A stretch of 64,000 nt of DNA from Streptomyces sp. NA02950. Lineage in GTDB: Bacteria; Actinomycetota; Actinomycetes; Streptomycetales; Streptomycetaceae. Below, piece by piece: positions 14,627-23,372 of the stretch. The notes beneath the pieces are model-generated. The model saw only the letters and a list, made by a program, of their open reading frames with translations. It was not told the origin of the DNA and searched no databases. Made by a program: the position numbers and the translations under genes. Location of the stretch: positions 4,833,001-4,897,000 of the forward strand of contig NZ_CP054916.1 of assembly GCF_013364155.1 (NCBI RefSeq), read 5' to 3'. The number at the start of each line of letters is the position of its first letter. Within the stretch, counting starts at the first letter, position 1.

Positions 14627-15127
14627 TCAGGGGGCGCGGAAGAAGGCGCTGAGGGGGGCCGCGCATTCGGTGGGGAGGACCCCGGCGATGACCTCGGGGC
14701 GGTGGTTGAGGCGGCGGTCGCGAACGACGTCCCAGAGGGAGCCGGCCGCACCGGCCTTCTCGTCGGCCGCGCCGTAGACCAGCCGGTCCACGCGGGACAG
14801 GACGATCGCCCCCGCGCACATGGTGCACGGCTCCAGGGTCACCACCAGGGTGCAGCCGGTCAGGCGCCAGCCGCCGAGGCGGCGGGCGGCGGCGCGGAGG
14901 GCGAGGACCTCGGCGTGGGCCGTGGGGTCGCCGTGGGCCTCGCGCTCGTTGCGGCCGCGGCCGAGGACCGAGCCGTCCGGGCCCAGTACGACGGCGCCGA
15001 CCGGCACGTCCCCCGTTTCCGGGGCCCGTACGGCCTCCTCCAGCGCGAGGCGCATCGGGATGCGCCAGGGTTCGCGCAGGGGGTCGGGGTCGGGGCCCGG
15101 CGGGCTGCCGGTCAGCGGATCGGTCAT
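14627..15127 (-). CDS. tadA: tRNA-specific adenosine deaminase
   Basis: 166 residues with the cytidine/deoxycytidylate deaminase zinc site: HAEV near 70 and PCTMC near 100, plus RNEREAHGDPTAHAE. TadA deaminates A34 to inosine in tRNA-Arg(ACG), allowing one tRNA to read three codons, and is essential in most bacteria. It is encoded right after its partner gene (15180-15719) in the same direction. The N-terminal 18 residues are Pro/Asp-rich and variable. Length and motifs fit the family. Confidence 0.95.
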   Translation of the reverse strand: MTDPLTGSPPGPDPDPLREPWRIPMRLALEEAVRAPETGDVPVGAVVLGPDGSVLGRGRNEREAHGDPTAHAEVLALRAAARRLGGWRLTGCTLVVTLEPCTMCAGAIVLSRVDRLVYGAADEKAGAAGSLWDVVRDRRLNHRPEVIAGVLPTECAAPLSAFFRAP

Positions 15128-15179
15128 GACACCAGTGTCGGCGACTGGGCGACGGGAGAGGGGGGGCCGCGGAGCGCGG

Positions 15180-15719
15180 TCAGCGCACCGCCTCCAGCCC
15201 CTCCATGCTGCAGCCCAGCATGTCGGCGATCGATTCGAGCGCGTCCCCTTCCAGGGCCTTCAGCTCCTTCTCGTCCATGCCGAGGTCGGCCAGGATGTCG
15301 CCGTCGCCGAGCGGGCCCACCGGGACCGGTGCGTCGGGGTCGGCGTCTTCGTCGTCCCGGTCCGGCTCGCCGTCCTCGGTGCCGTCGAGGTCGACGAGGC
15401 TGTCCAGGTCGTCGTCGGGGTCACGGCCGAGCAACTCGTCGGTGAGCATCGAACCGTACGAGGTGCGGGCGGCCGCGGCCGCGTCGGATACATAGATGTG
15501 CGGGTCGTCCTCGCCGTCCACGCGGACGACGCCGAACCACGCGTCTTCGTGCTCGAGAAAGGCCAGAACCGTGTCGTCGTCCTTGGAGGCTCCACGGGCC
15601 AGTTCGATCAGATCGGTCAGGGTCTCCACGTCATCGAGCTCTGTGTCGCTCGCTTCCCACCCTTCTGCGGTGCGCGCGAGCAATGCGGCGAAGTACACCG
15701 TGACTCTCCCACTGGTCAT
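15180..15719 (-). CDS. TadA-associated conserved protein
   Basis: 179 residues from ATG 15719 (MTSGRVTVYFAALLARTAEGW). The open frame continues upstream, but this start matches the expected N-terminus. The first half is a compact alpha/beta domain; the middle is a very acidic linker (DPDDDLDSLVDLDGTEDGEPD); the end is helical. Actinobacteria encode this protein next to tadA, where it is annotated as tRNA adenosine deaminase-associated. Its biochemical role is unknown. The 52-bp gap to tadA suggests co-transcription. Confidence 0.85.
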   Translation of the reverse strand: MTSGRVTVYFAALLARTAEGWEASDTELDDVETLTDLIELARGASKDDDTVLAFLEHEDAWFGVVRVDGEDDPHIYVSDAAAAARTSYGSMLTDELLGRDPDDDLDSLVDLDGTEDGEPDRDDEDADPDAPVPVGPLGDGDILADLGMDEKELKALEGDALESIADMLGCSMEGLEAVR

Positions 15720-15901
15720 AGGCGTGCCGGGGCGGGCGGGACAGTGTCCCGCCCCAATCGGAATCGTGGCAGAAACCGTCGCTTCGCGAGAGGTCTTCCG
15801 CGCTGCGTCGTGCACCAGTCCAAAGAGATGTCGCTCACGCGGACCGGGGGTGAACCGGCCCGGAGGCTGCCTCCGGTGGGGTGCGAGCACTCATTCAGGC
15901 T

Positions 15902-16108
15902 TCACCAGCCGAAGGTCCGCATGTGTATCGCCTGGCGCATCCGGGCCGAGCGGGTCCGCTGCGGGCGGACCTGGTTCCTTATCGCCCGGGCCTCGTTGAG
16001 CGCCCGCAGGAAGCGGTCACGGCGGCGGTGCCGCTCGGCGGTGCTCTCCTTCTTCTCCCGGGGCGCGGCGTCGGCCGCCGCTCCGGTCCGGCTGTTCCGG
16101 TCTGCCAT
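15902..16108 (-). CDS. Small highly basic conserved-type protein
   Basis: 68 residues from ATG 16108 (MADRNSRTGAAADAAPREKK) with GAGGGG 11 nt upstream; ATG 16117 is a second option. The protein is dominated by Arg, Lys and Glu with a helical middle (RRRDRFLRALNEARAIRN) and ends HMRTFGW. It could bind nucleic acid. I recognise no named domain. The gene stands alone between the tadA pair and upp. Confidence 0.6.
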   Translation of the reverse strand: MADRNSRTGAAADAAPREKKESTAERHRRRDRFLRALNEARAIRNQVRPQRTRSARMRQAIHMRTFGW

Positions 16109-16307
16109 GGGCCACATCACCCCTCGGGCCGAGTCCGCGCCCGGACAGCGACCGGGCACTCCTGCCCACTTTCCCCCGAATCGGCGGTTTGATGCCACTA
16201 CCGCGACAGACGGTTGATGAGGCGACGGTCAGGTAGGGGCGAGGCCGGACGCGATCGGAGGGTCACCGGGGGTGGGCGGGGGCCGTGGCTCGGTTAGTGT
16301 CGACGCC

Positions 16308-16943
16308 ATGCGGATCCATGTCGTCGACCACCCGCTGGTGGCGCACAAACTCACCACGCTGCGCGACAAGCGCACCGACTCCCCCACCTTCCGGCGGCTC
16401 GCCGATGAGCTGGTGACCCTGCTCGCGTACGAGGGCACGCGCGATGTGCGCATCGAGCCGGTCGACATCGAGACCCCCGTGAAGCCGACGACCGGGGTGC
16501 GGCTGTCGCATCCGCGCCCGCTGGTCGTGCCGATCCTGCGGGCCGGTCTGGGCATGCTCGACGGCATGATGCGGCTGCTGCCGACGGCCGAGGTCGGCTT
16601 CCTCGGCATGGTCCGCGACGAGGAGACGCTCAAGGCGTCCACCTACTCCACCCGGATGCCCAGCGACCTCTCCGGCCGTCAGGTCTACGTCGTGGACCCG
16701 ATGCTCGCGACGGGCGGGACGCTGGTCGCGGCGATCAAGGAACTGATGTCGCGGGGCGCGGACGATGTGACCGCGCTGTGTCTGCTGGCCGCGCCGGAGG
16801 GCGTGGCGGTCATGGAGCGCGAGCTGGCGGGCGCGCCGGTGCGGGTCGTCACCTCGTCCCTCGACGAGGGGCTCAACGGACAGGGCTATATCGTCCCCGG
16901 GCTCGGAGACGCGGGCGACCGGATGTACGGGGCCGCCGGCTAG
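16308..16943 (+). CDS. upp: Uracil phosphoribosyltransferase
   Basis: 211 residues, the usual length. It carries the PRPP-binding loop [14 protein letters not shown] near 128 and the uracil-site end [16 protein letters not shown]. Upp converts uracil plus PRPP to UMP in pyrimidine salvage. TAGTGT at 16295 lies 8 nt before the ATG with no ribosome site between, so the mRNA is probably leaderless with this as its -10 box. The short MITE-like element starts just behind the stop. Confidence 0.96.
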   Translation: MRIHVVDHPLVAHKLTTLRDKRTDSPTFRRLADELVTLLAYEGTRDVRIEPVDIETPVKPTTGVRLSHPRPLVVPILRAGLGMLDGMMRLLPTAEVGFLGMVRDEETLKASTYSTRMPSDLSGRQVYVVDPMLATGGTLVAAIKELMSRGADDVTALCLLAAPEGVAVMERELAGAPVRVVTSSLDEGLNGQGYIVPGLGDAGDRMYGAAG

Positions 16944-16945
16944 CT

Positions 16946-17109
16946 AGTGCCGCGTCAGCCAAGGTTCGCCCCGCTCGCCGCCCCGGCACGCACGTTCGCT
17001 GCGTTGGCCGGAAGCCCGAGCAGGCCCATTACGAGGGCTTCCGGCCGCCTTGCGATCGCACGCACCAGGACCGCCTCGCTACCGGGCAAACCTTGACCGA
17101 CGCGGCACT
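16946..17109. mobile_element. 164-bp MITE-like element with 25-bp terminal inverted repeats
   Basis: The ends AGTGCCGCGTC(A)G(C)CAAGG and their inverted partner near 17085-17109 match at 22 of 25 positions. An internal 12-bp inverted repeat (GGCCGGAAGCCC / GGGCTTCCGGCC) makes a second hairpin. There is no coding capacity. Size and ends fit a non-autonomous transposon remnant of the type scattered through Streptomyces genomes. No target duplication is obvious. Confidence 0.65.
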
Positions 17110-17151
17110 GGGCCGGACTCGGGGCGGCGGGCGGCCGGAGCCGCCTCGCCG

Positions 17152-17805
17152 TCAGCGGCACGGTGAACCCGAGGGCGCCGGCGTGGGCTCGGTCAGTGCG
17201 GCCAGGGCCTTGTCGGCGTCCTTCTGTTTCACCAGGTCCTTGAAACCGCTGCCGATGATCAGGTCGACGTCCTTGCCCTTGCGTGTGTCGTTCTTGGTCT
17301 TCGCCCCGGCGAGCTGGGTGCCGAGCACATTGAACGCGCCCTTGGTGGCGCCCGGGGCGCCGAGCAGTATTCCGGGGGCCTTGATCTTCTTGTCGTACTC
17401 GGACGGGGCGTTGCCCACCTTGCCGATCTTGAAGCCGCGCTTCTTGAGCTCGTCCGCGGTGTCCTTGGCGAGACCGGAGCGCGGGGTCGCGTTGTAGACG
17501 TTGACGGTGATCTCGGCGGGCTTCGGCGGTGAGCCCGCGGTACGGCCGGTCCGCGGGTTCTCGTCGTGGCGCTGGTCGCGCTTGCAGTCGGCGCTGCCCC
17601 GCGCGGTGCGCACGGTATCGCCGTCACCGCCCGAGAAGACATCGATGAGCTGGAGCGTTCCCCAGCCGACCAGGCCGAGTACCACCGCCGAGCCGAGGGC
17701 GGCGAACGCCAGCCGACGACGGCCGCGCGGTCGCCTCATACGCGGGTAGCGGTCGCCCGTGATGCGGTACTTACCGCCCATCCCGGGAGGGGTCAGCATG
17801 CTCAT
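17152..17805 (-). CDS. LytR_C-domain membrane protein
   Basis: 217 residues from ATG 17805. A basic stretch (RMRRPRGRRRL) precedes one transmembrane helix at 33-54, so the C-terminus faces outside. Residues 98-190 form a LytR C-terminal-type domain beginning ITVNVYNATPRSGLAKD. This domain often accompanies LytR-CpsA-Psr cell-wall ligases but here stands without the catalytic domain, so an accessory role in wall assembly is likely. The single-gene unit reads towards the MITE. Confidence 0.87.
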   Translation of the reverse strand: MSMLTPPGMGGKYRITGDRYPRMRRPRGRRRLAFAALGSAVVLGLVGWGTLQLIDVFSGGDGDTVRTARGSADCKRDQRHDENPRTGRTAGSPPKPAEITVNVYNATPRSGLAKDTADELKKRGFKIGKVGNAPSEYDKKIKAPGILLGAPGATKGAFNVLGTQLAGAKTKNDTRKGKDVDLIIGSGFKDLVKQKDADKALAALTEPTPAPSGSPCR

Positions 17806-17940
17806 GTGCGCAGCGTAGTGCGGCCTGGTGGCGATGCCTACTAAATGATCAATGGTTAGTGCTCAGGCCAACCCGAAAGGGCCAACACGGGAGGCCGCGG
17901 CGAGGCGGGACGGGGGGCGTCCGAGCCCGGGCCGGGGTGG

Positions 17941-18237
17941 TCAGCCCAGCTCGAGAACGCGTGCGTGCAGGACCTGGCGCTGCTGGAGCGCGGCGCGGAC
18001 CGCGCGGTGCAGCCCGTCCTCCAGATAGAGGTCGCCCTGCCACTTCACGACATGGGCGAAGAGGTCGCCGTAGAACGTCGAGTCCTCCGCGAGCAGCGTC
18101 TCCAGGTCGAGCTGCTGCTTCGTCGTGACCAGTTGGTCAAGACGTACCGGGCGTGGGGCGACATCCGCCCACTGGCGGGTGCTTTCCCGTCCGTGGTCGG
18201 GATAGGGCCGACCGTTTCCGATGCGCTTGAAGATCAC
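17941..18237 (-). CDS. Conserved actinobacterial protein, VapB/ParB-like
   Basis: 98 residues from ATG 18237, beginning MIFKRIGNGRPYPDHG. The segment LYLEDGLHRAVRAALQQR resembles the DGNHR motif of ParB/sulfiredoxin-like folds. Near-identical proteins in Streptomyces are often labelled VapB-family antitoxin, but no PIN-domain toxin lies beside it, so that label is doubtful. It reads in the same direction as the LytR_C gene, with a 135-bp gap. The molecular role is unknown; conservation argues for a housekeeping function. Confidence 0.72.
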   Translation of the reverse strand: MIFKRIGNGRPYPDHGRESTRQWADVAPRPVRLDQLVTTKQQLDLETLLAEDSTFYGDLFAHVVKWQGDLYLEDGLHRAVRAALQQRQVLHARVLELG

Positions 18238-18394
18238 ACGGAAAGCCTACCGGGCAAGCGGCTCCCGGCGCAGCCAAGGCGCCGGAGTGCCGGGGGCGGG
18301 CCCTCCGCATGCCAGGAAGAAAATAGGAAAAAATTCTTGAAAAGGGACTAGGCGCTCAGGGGGGCCAGGAGTAACGTAAATAACAGCCTGCGGG

Positions 18395-18548
18395 GCGAGC
18401 GAGGGAGCTCGACCGGAGGGACGTTCAGGACAGAGGACTTTGGTTCTCCGGAACGTCCTCTAGATGGTCTGGCTGAGAGGCCTGAAGGTCGGGGAGACCG
18501 GAAGGCGACCTCCACTACCTGATACGGACAATGCCGCCGAAGGGAGCC
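18395..18548 (+). promoter_or_regulatory. Thiamine pyrophosphate (TPP)-type riboswitch
   Basis: The 3' half is close to the TPP consensus: GGCTGAGAGG at 18471-18480, then ACCTGATACGGACAATGCC at 18517-18535 and GAAGGGA at 18539-18545. The 5' side is probably GGGAGCTC at 18403, which can pair (GCTCGACC with GGTCTGGC, one mismatch). Between them is a 10-bp P3-like hairpin (GAGGGACGTTC 18415-18425 with GAACGTCCTC 18451-18460). The next gene, at 18634, is an SDR protein with no known thiamine role. Confidence 0.72.
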
Positions 18549-18633
18549 CACCTCGTAGGTTTTGTCCTGCCCGGCCCGGACGCGCCCGCCGCGTCCGTTT
18601 GCGCCGGGCTTCTTCGCGTCCAAGCATGGCTGC

Positions 18634-20118
18634 ATGAGCTGTCTGGTCACCGGAGCCACCGGCTACATCGGCGGGCGGCTGGTGCCCGAGCTGCTGGCCG
18701 CGGGTCACGAGGTGCGCTGTCTCGCCCGCTCGCCCGGGAAGCTGCGCGATCATCCATGGGTCCGGCAGGTGGAGACCGCCCGCGGTGATGTGACCGACGC
18801 GCCGTCCCTGGACGCGGCGATGGAGGGCGTGGACATCGCCTACTACCTGGTGCACGCGCTCGGCACCGGGCCCGGCTTCGAGGAGACCGACCGCCGCGCG
18901 GCCCGGATCTTCGGGGAACGGGCCCGCGCCGCCGGGGTCCGGCGGATCGTCTATCTGGGCGGGCTGACCCCGGCCGGGGTCCCCGAGAGCGCGCTCTCCC
19001 CGCATCTGCGCTCCCGGGCCGAGGTGGGCCGGGTGCTGCTGGAGTCCGGGGTGCCGACCGCGGTGCTGCGCGCCGGGGTGATCATCGGGTCCGGCTCGGC
19101 CTCGTTCGAGATGCTGCGCTACCTCTCCGAACGGCTGCCGGTCATGGTGGCGCCGCGCTGGGTGCGCACCCGCACCCAGCCGATCGCCGTCCGCGATGTA
19201 CTGCGACTGCTCGTGGGGTGCGCGGACCTGCCGGACGAGGTGCACCGCAGCTTCGACATCGGCGGTCCGGACGTCCTCACCTACCGGGACATGATGCTGC
19301 GGTACGCCACCGTCGCCGGACTGCCCAGACGGCTCATCCTGCCGGTGCCGGTCCTCACCCCTCGGCTGTCCAGCCTGTGGGTCGGTCTGGTCACCCCCGT
19401 GCCGGGCGCCATCGCGCGTCCCCTGGTGGAGTCGCTGCGGCATGAAGTGGTGTGCGCCGAGCGGGACATCACACGGTACGTACCCGACCCGCCGGGCGGT
19501 CCGATCGGGCTGGACCGGGCGCTGGAGCTGGCACTGCGCCGGATCCGCGACGCGGACGTGGCCACCCGCTGGTCCTCCGCCGCCACCCCCGGCGCGCCCA
19601 GCGATCCGCTGCCGACCGACCCGGACTGGGCGGGCGGCAGCCTCTACACCGACCACCGTGAGCGTCCCGTGGCCGCCGCCCCGCAGGACGTATGGCGGGT
19701 GGTGGAGGGCATCGGCGGGGAGAACGGCTGGTACTCGCTGCCGGTCGCCTGGGCGCTGCGCGGCTGGATCGACACCCTGATGGGCGGTGTCGGGCTGCGC
19801 CGGGGCCGCCGGGACGCGACCCGGCTGCGGGTCGGGGACAGCCTCGACTTCTGGCGGGTGGAGGAGATCCGGCCGCCGCGGCTGCTGCGGCTGCGGGCCG
19901 AGATGCGGCTGCCGGGCCTGGCCTGGCTGGAGATGCGGGTGGACCGGGACCCGGCGGGCGGAACGGTCTACCGGCAGCGCGCGATGTTCCATCCGCGCGG
20001 GCTGGCCGGACATCTGTACTGGTGGGGCATCTCGCCCTGGCACGCGCTGGTCTTCGGCGGGATGGCCCGGAACATCGCCGCCAAGGCGGAGGCGGACGGG
20101 ACGGCCCCGGCCGGCTGA
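18634..20118 (+). CDS. SDR-family NAD(P)-binding protein with DUF2867-type C-terminal domain
   Basis: 494 residues from ATG 18634. Residues 1-290 form an atypical SDR/NmrA-like Rossmann domain with nucleotide motif GATGYIGGR at 6-14. The last 160 residues look like the DUF2867 / START-like domain (WYSLPVAWALRGWIDTLMGG, FWRVEEIRPPRLLRL). The substrate is unknown. The riboswitch-like leader suggests a link to thiamine status, but the classic SDR catalytic YxxxK is not evident. The gene stands alone, convergent with the P450 operon. Domain calls are confident, role is not. Confidence 0.82.
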   Translation: MSCLVTGATGYIGGRLVPELLAAGHEVRCLARSPGKLRDHPWVRQVETARGDVTDAPSLDAAMEGVDIAYYLVHALGTGPGFEETDRRAARIFGERARAAGVRRIVYLGGLTPAGVPESALSPHLRSRAEVGRVLLESGVPTAVLRAGVIIGSGSASFEMLRYLSERLPVMVAPRWVRTRTQPIAVRDVLRLLVGCADLPDEVHRSFDIGGPDVLTYRDMMLRYATVAGLPRRLILPVPVLTPRLSSLWVGLVTPVPGAIARPLVESLRHEVVCAERDITRYVPDPPGGPIGLDRALELALRRIRDADVATRWSSAATPGAPSDPLPTDPDWAGGSLYTDHRERPVAAAPQDVWRVVEGIGGENGWYSLPVAWALRGWIDTLMGGVGLRRGRRDATRLRVGDSLDFWRVEEIRPPRLLRLRAEMRLPGLAWLEMRVDRDPAGGTVYRQRAMFHPRGLAGHLYWWGISPWHALVFGGMARNIAAKAEADGTAPAG

Positions 20119-20233
20119 CGCGCCCGTTCCTGCTTCGTCCCTCCCTCATGCGTCCGCCCGCGCTCCGGAAGCCGCCCGCGCCCCGGCAGTCGCCCGCGCC
20201 CCGGCAGTCGCCCGGCTGACGTGCCGCGCCCCC

Positions 20234-21475
20234 TCAGTCGCCCGGCTCGCGCAGTCCGTCGAACGCCAGGGGCAGATGGCGCGGCCCGCGCAGCACCGCG
20301 TTGCGGCGGTACTCCGGCGGGTCCTCCAGCAGCCGCGGATTGTCGAGCCGCCGGGCCAGCGCGGTCAGCGCGAGCTGTGCCTCCAGCCGGGCCAGCGGGG
20401 CGCCGAAGCAGCTGTGGATACCGCTGCCGAAGCCCAGGTGCTGGTTGTCCCTGCGCTGCGGATCGAACCGGTCCGGCTCCAGGAAGCGCTGCGGGTCGCG
20501 GTTGCCGGAGGCCAGTACGAGCCAGACCGACGCGCCCTTGGGGATGGTGACGCCCGCGATGTCGATGTCCGCGAGCGGGGTGCGCTGGGGCAGCAGCTGT
20601 ACCGGGGGCTCGAACCGCAGCAATTCCTCCACCAGCGGGACGGCCAGATGGGGACGTGTCCGCAACTGGGTCAGGACGTCCGGGTTGCGCAGCAGGGTCA
20701 GCATCCCGTTGGTGATCAGGTTGACGGTGGTCTCATGGCCCGCGACCAGCAGCAGCGCCGCGGTGCTCAGCAGCTCCGCCTGGGTCATCTGCCCCTCCGG
20801 GCCGTGTCCGGCGGCCAGGGCGGAGAGCATGTCGTCCCCGGGGGCGCGGCGCCGCTCCTCGATCAGCTCGGCCAGGTACAGCCCGAGTTCGCTACGCGCC
20901 CGCTGGGTGACGCGGCGGCGTTCGGCGGCGTCCTCGTCCGGGTCGGGGTCCAGACCGGCCGCGAGGGTCTCGGCCCAGTGGTGGAAGCGCGGTTCGTCCT
21001 CGCGCGGTACGCCCAGCAACCGGCAGATCACGGTCACCGGGAAGGGGTACGAGAAGTGGTCGACCAGATCGATCCGGTCGCGGTCCGCGAAGCCGTCGAT
21101 CAGCTCGCCGATGATGCGGGTGAGTTCACCGCGCATGGCGTGGATCCGGCGCGGGGTGTGCGGCGGGCCGAACGGGGTCATCGCCAGCCGCCGCAGCCGG
21201 TCGTGCTCGGGCGGGTCGAGCCGCAGGAAGGCGGGCGGCAGCGCGGGGTCCTCCTCATCGGCGAGGGTCTCGGCGGCCTGCGGGTTGAGATTGCGCGCGT
21301 CGGAGCTGATCCGCGGATCGTGCAGCAGCCCGTGGATCTCCCAGTAGGTGCTGACGATGTACGGGCCCGCCTCGTCGTGCAGTACGGGTGTCTTGCGCAG
21401 CTCGGCGTAGACGGGGTACGGGTCGGCGCGGTTGGCGTAGTCGGTGATCTTCCGCAGCAGCGAGCCTTGCGTCAT
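20234..21475 (-). CDS. Cytochrome P450
   Basis: 413 residues from ATG 21475. Class-I bacterial P450 marks are complete: I-helix AGHETT near 245, K-helix EELLRFEP (ExxR), and the heme loop FGSGIHSCFGAPLAR near 345 with the axial Cys. It receives electrons from the ferredoxin and reductase encoded directly upstream in the same operon (22889-23143 and 21505-22899), so it is a self-contained three-component monooxygenase. The substrate cannot be told from sequence. No biosynthetic core enzyme is adjacent, although geosmin synthase is 4.6 kb away on the other strand. Confidence 0.94.
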   Translation of the reverse strand: MTQGSLLRKITDYANRADPYPVYAELRKTPVLHDEAGPYIVSTYWEIHGLLHDPRISSDARNLNPQAAETLADEEDPALPPAFLRLDPPEHDRLRRLAMTPFGPPHTPRRIHAMRGELTRIIGELIDGFADRDRIDLVDHFSYPFPVTVICRLLGVPREDEPRFHHWAETLAAGLDPDPDEDAAERRRVTQRARSELGLYLAELIEERRRAPGDDMLSALAAGHGPEGQMTQAELLSTAALLLVAGHETTVNLITNGMLTLLRNPDVLTQLRTRPHLAVPLVEELLRFEPPVQLLPQRTPLADIDIAGVTIPKGASVWLVLASGNRDPQRFLEPDRFDPQRRDNQHLGFGSGIHSCFGAPLARLEAQLALTALARRLDNPRLLEDPPEYRRNAVLRGPRHLPLAFDGLREPGD

Positions 21476-21504
21476 GGCTGAGGTCCTTCGATCATCGGGC
21501 GCGG

Positions 21505-22899
21505 TCAGGCCCGCGCGGGAGTGAAGGTGATCCGTCGGTCGGTGGGCGAGTAGCCGCTGAGCGTGACGGTCGGCCCGTGGGTGGGCAGCGAGGGGTCGGG
21601 GAAGTCGGCCGGGACCGGGCGGAGCCCCTCGGCGCGGCGGTCCACGGTGGTCCACGGCGGTGGGAAGGGGGCCGCGGTCTCGATCAGCCGCTGGTAGTGC
21701 TCCAGCCACTTGGTCTGGTCGAAGGTGACGGCGGCGATGACCCGGCCCTGGTAGCCGTAGACACCGGTGAAGCGGCCCTCGGCGAGCGAACCCTGTGCGA
21801 TCAGGATCTCCTCGCCGAGGGACGGCACCCCGACGGATTTGATGTTCACCCCGAACTGCGAGGACCAGAACGCCGGGATCCACAGATGCGGTCGCCGGTC
21901 GGCACTGGCGTTGATCATGTTGTGGGCGGCGGTCTCGGCCTGGGAGACCGCGTTGCCCCAGTGCTCCAGGGACAGGAACTGGTAGTTGAAGAGCGGATGC
22001 GGGGACCGGGCCACATCCCCGGCCACGAAGACGTCGTCGGTGACGATGCCGCGGACGTCGAAGGCGCGGCAGCCCGCGTCGCAGGCGATCCCCCGGGGCC
22101 CGGCGCCGAGCCCGGACCCGGCCAGCCATTCGGTGTTGCGGGTGGCGCCGAGCGAGACCACCGCCACGTCCACGTCCAGGGCGGTGCCGTCGGAGAGATG
22201 GGCCCGGCGCAGCCGCCCGGCCGAGTCGCCCTCCAGACCGGTGACCATCACCCCGCAGCGCAGATCCACCCCGTGGGCGCGATGGAGTTCGGCGGCGACC
22301 TGGCCCACCACCCCGCCGAGCGCGCCCACCAGGGGTGCCGGGCCGCGCTCGGCGACGGTCACCTCGAGCCCCAGCTCACGGCAGGCGGAGGCGATCTCCG
22401 AACCGGTGAACCCCGCGCCGATGACCAGCACCCGGTGCGGTGCGGCGGTCAGCCGCCGGTTCAGCGCGATGGCGTCCTGGCGGGTGCGGAGCACGAAGAC
22501 CCCGTCGAGTTCGGCCTCCAGCGGATGCGGCCAGGGCCGGGCGCGCACCCCGGTGGTGATCAACAGCCGGTCGTAGGGCACCTCGTCGCCGTCGCCCAGC
22601 CGCACCCGCCGGGCCGTCATGTCGAGGCCGGTGGCGGCCACCCCGAGCCGCCACTCGGCGTCCAGCTCGCGGCGGCGGGGCAGTGCGGTGCGGTCGGCGG
22701 TGGCCTTGCCCAGCAGTACCTGCTTGGACAGCGGGGGCCGGTCGTACGGTTCGTGGGGTTCGTCGCCGATCAGCGTGAGGGAGCCGGTGAACCCCTCGTC
22801 GCGCAGGGTCTCCGCGGCCCGCAGCCCGGCCAGTGAGGCGCCCACGATCACGATCCGCCCCGAACGCCGCAGCGCCTCCAGCGATCCGTTACCGGACAC
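21505..22899 (-). CDS. FAD-dependent ferredoxin reductase for the P450 system
   Basis: 464 residues from GTG 22899, overlapping the ferredoxin stop by 11 bp. It has two dinucleotide-binding folds: VIVGASLAGLRAAETL near 15 for FAD and VLVIGAGFTGSEIAS near 155 for NAD(P)H. DDVFVAGDVAR near 285 is the second FAD contact. This is the putidaredoxin-reductase/CamA-type architecture. It passes electrons from NAD(P)H to the ferredoxin. The C-terminal 60 residues extend past the usual family end, closing with GYSPTDRRITFTPARA. Confidence 0.92.
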   Translation of the reverse strand: MSGNGSLEALRRSGRIVIVGASLAGLRAAETLRDEGFTGSLTLIGDEPHEPYDRPPLSKQVLLGKATADRTALPRRRELDAEWRLGVAATGLDMTARRVRLGDGDEVPYDRLLITTGVRARPWPHPLEAELDGVFVLRTRQDAIALNRRLTAAPHRVLVIGAGFTGSEIASACRELGLEVTVAERGPAPLVGALGGVVGQVAAELHRAHGVDLRCGVMVTGLEGDSAGRLRRAHLSDGTALDVDVAVVSLGATRNTEWLAGSGLGAGPRGIACDAGCRAFDVRGIVTDDVFVAGDVARSPHPLFNYQFLSLEHWGNAVSQAETAAHNMINASADRRPHLWIPAFWSSQFGVNIKSVGVPSLGEEILIAQGSLAEGRFTGVYGYQGRVIAAVTFDQTKWLEHYQRLIETAAPFPPPWTTVDRRAEGLRPVPADFPDPSLPTHGPTVTLSGYSPTDRRITFTPARA

Positions 22900-23143
22900 C
22901 GGTGGTCTCCGCCCGCGCGGGGCGCCCGGCCGCCCGGTCCGCCCCGTCGGTGTCCAGGTCCTCGACCAGGATGGCCTGCACCGGACAGGCCGCCGCCGCG
23001 CGCGCCACGTTCTCCCGCTGGGTGCCGTCGGCGTACGGGTTGTAGAGCAGCGCCTCTTCACCGTGCATGGTGAAGACATCGGGGGCGAGGAAGGCGCACT
23101 GCGCGTATCCCTGACAGCGGTTGAGATCGACGACAATCCTCAT
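22889..23143 (-). CDS. Ferredoxin, single-cluster P450 type
   Basis: 84 residues beginning MRIVVDLNRCQGYAQC. The cysteines CxxxxxC (10, 16) and CPVQA (52) fit the short actinobacterial P450 ferredoxins; the second cluster cysteine is replaced by Ala (GYAQC). It therefore likely holds a 3Fe-4S or otherwise modified cluster. It is first in the ferredoxin-reductase-P450 operon and shuttles electrons to the P450. The 3' end overlaps the reductase start. Confidence 0.9.
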   Translation of the reverse strand: MRIVVDLNRCQGYAQCAFLAPDVFTMHGEEALLYNPYADGTQRENVARAAAACPVQAILVEDLDTDGADRAAGRPARAETTGVR

Positions 23144-23372
23144 CCGGGCTCTGCCCTTCCCACAGCTCGGGCCGTCGGCGCCGTCCCGCGTCCCCTCGGC
23201 GGGCGGCCCCGGCAGCGGGACGTCCCCTCCGGCCCAGCATCGGCGACGGGGCCGGGGCCCGCGCGCACAGCCGGGCCAAAGGGGTGGGCGCGGGCCCGGT
23301 GGGGCCGGGGTGTGCTCTGTACGATGTACCGCCGCCCGGCGGGTGCGGGCGGTGTGGCGGGAAGGAGACGGT

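Noticed and set aside
17941..18237. VapBC toxin-antitoxin module
   Set aside because: No PIN-domain or other toxin gene adjoins; the protein looks more like a ParB/sulfiredoxin-type fold.
20234..22129. 631-residue P450 with long N-terminal extension
   Set aside because: The upstream part is an antisense-like shadow of the reductase gene; ATG 21475 gives the normal P450 length.
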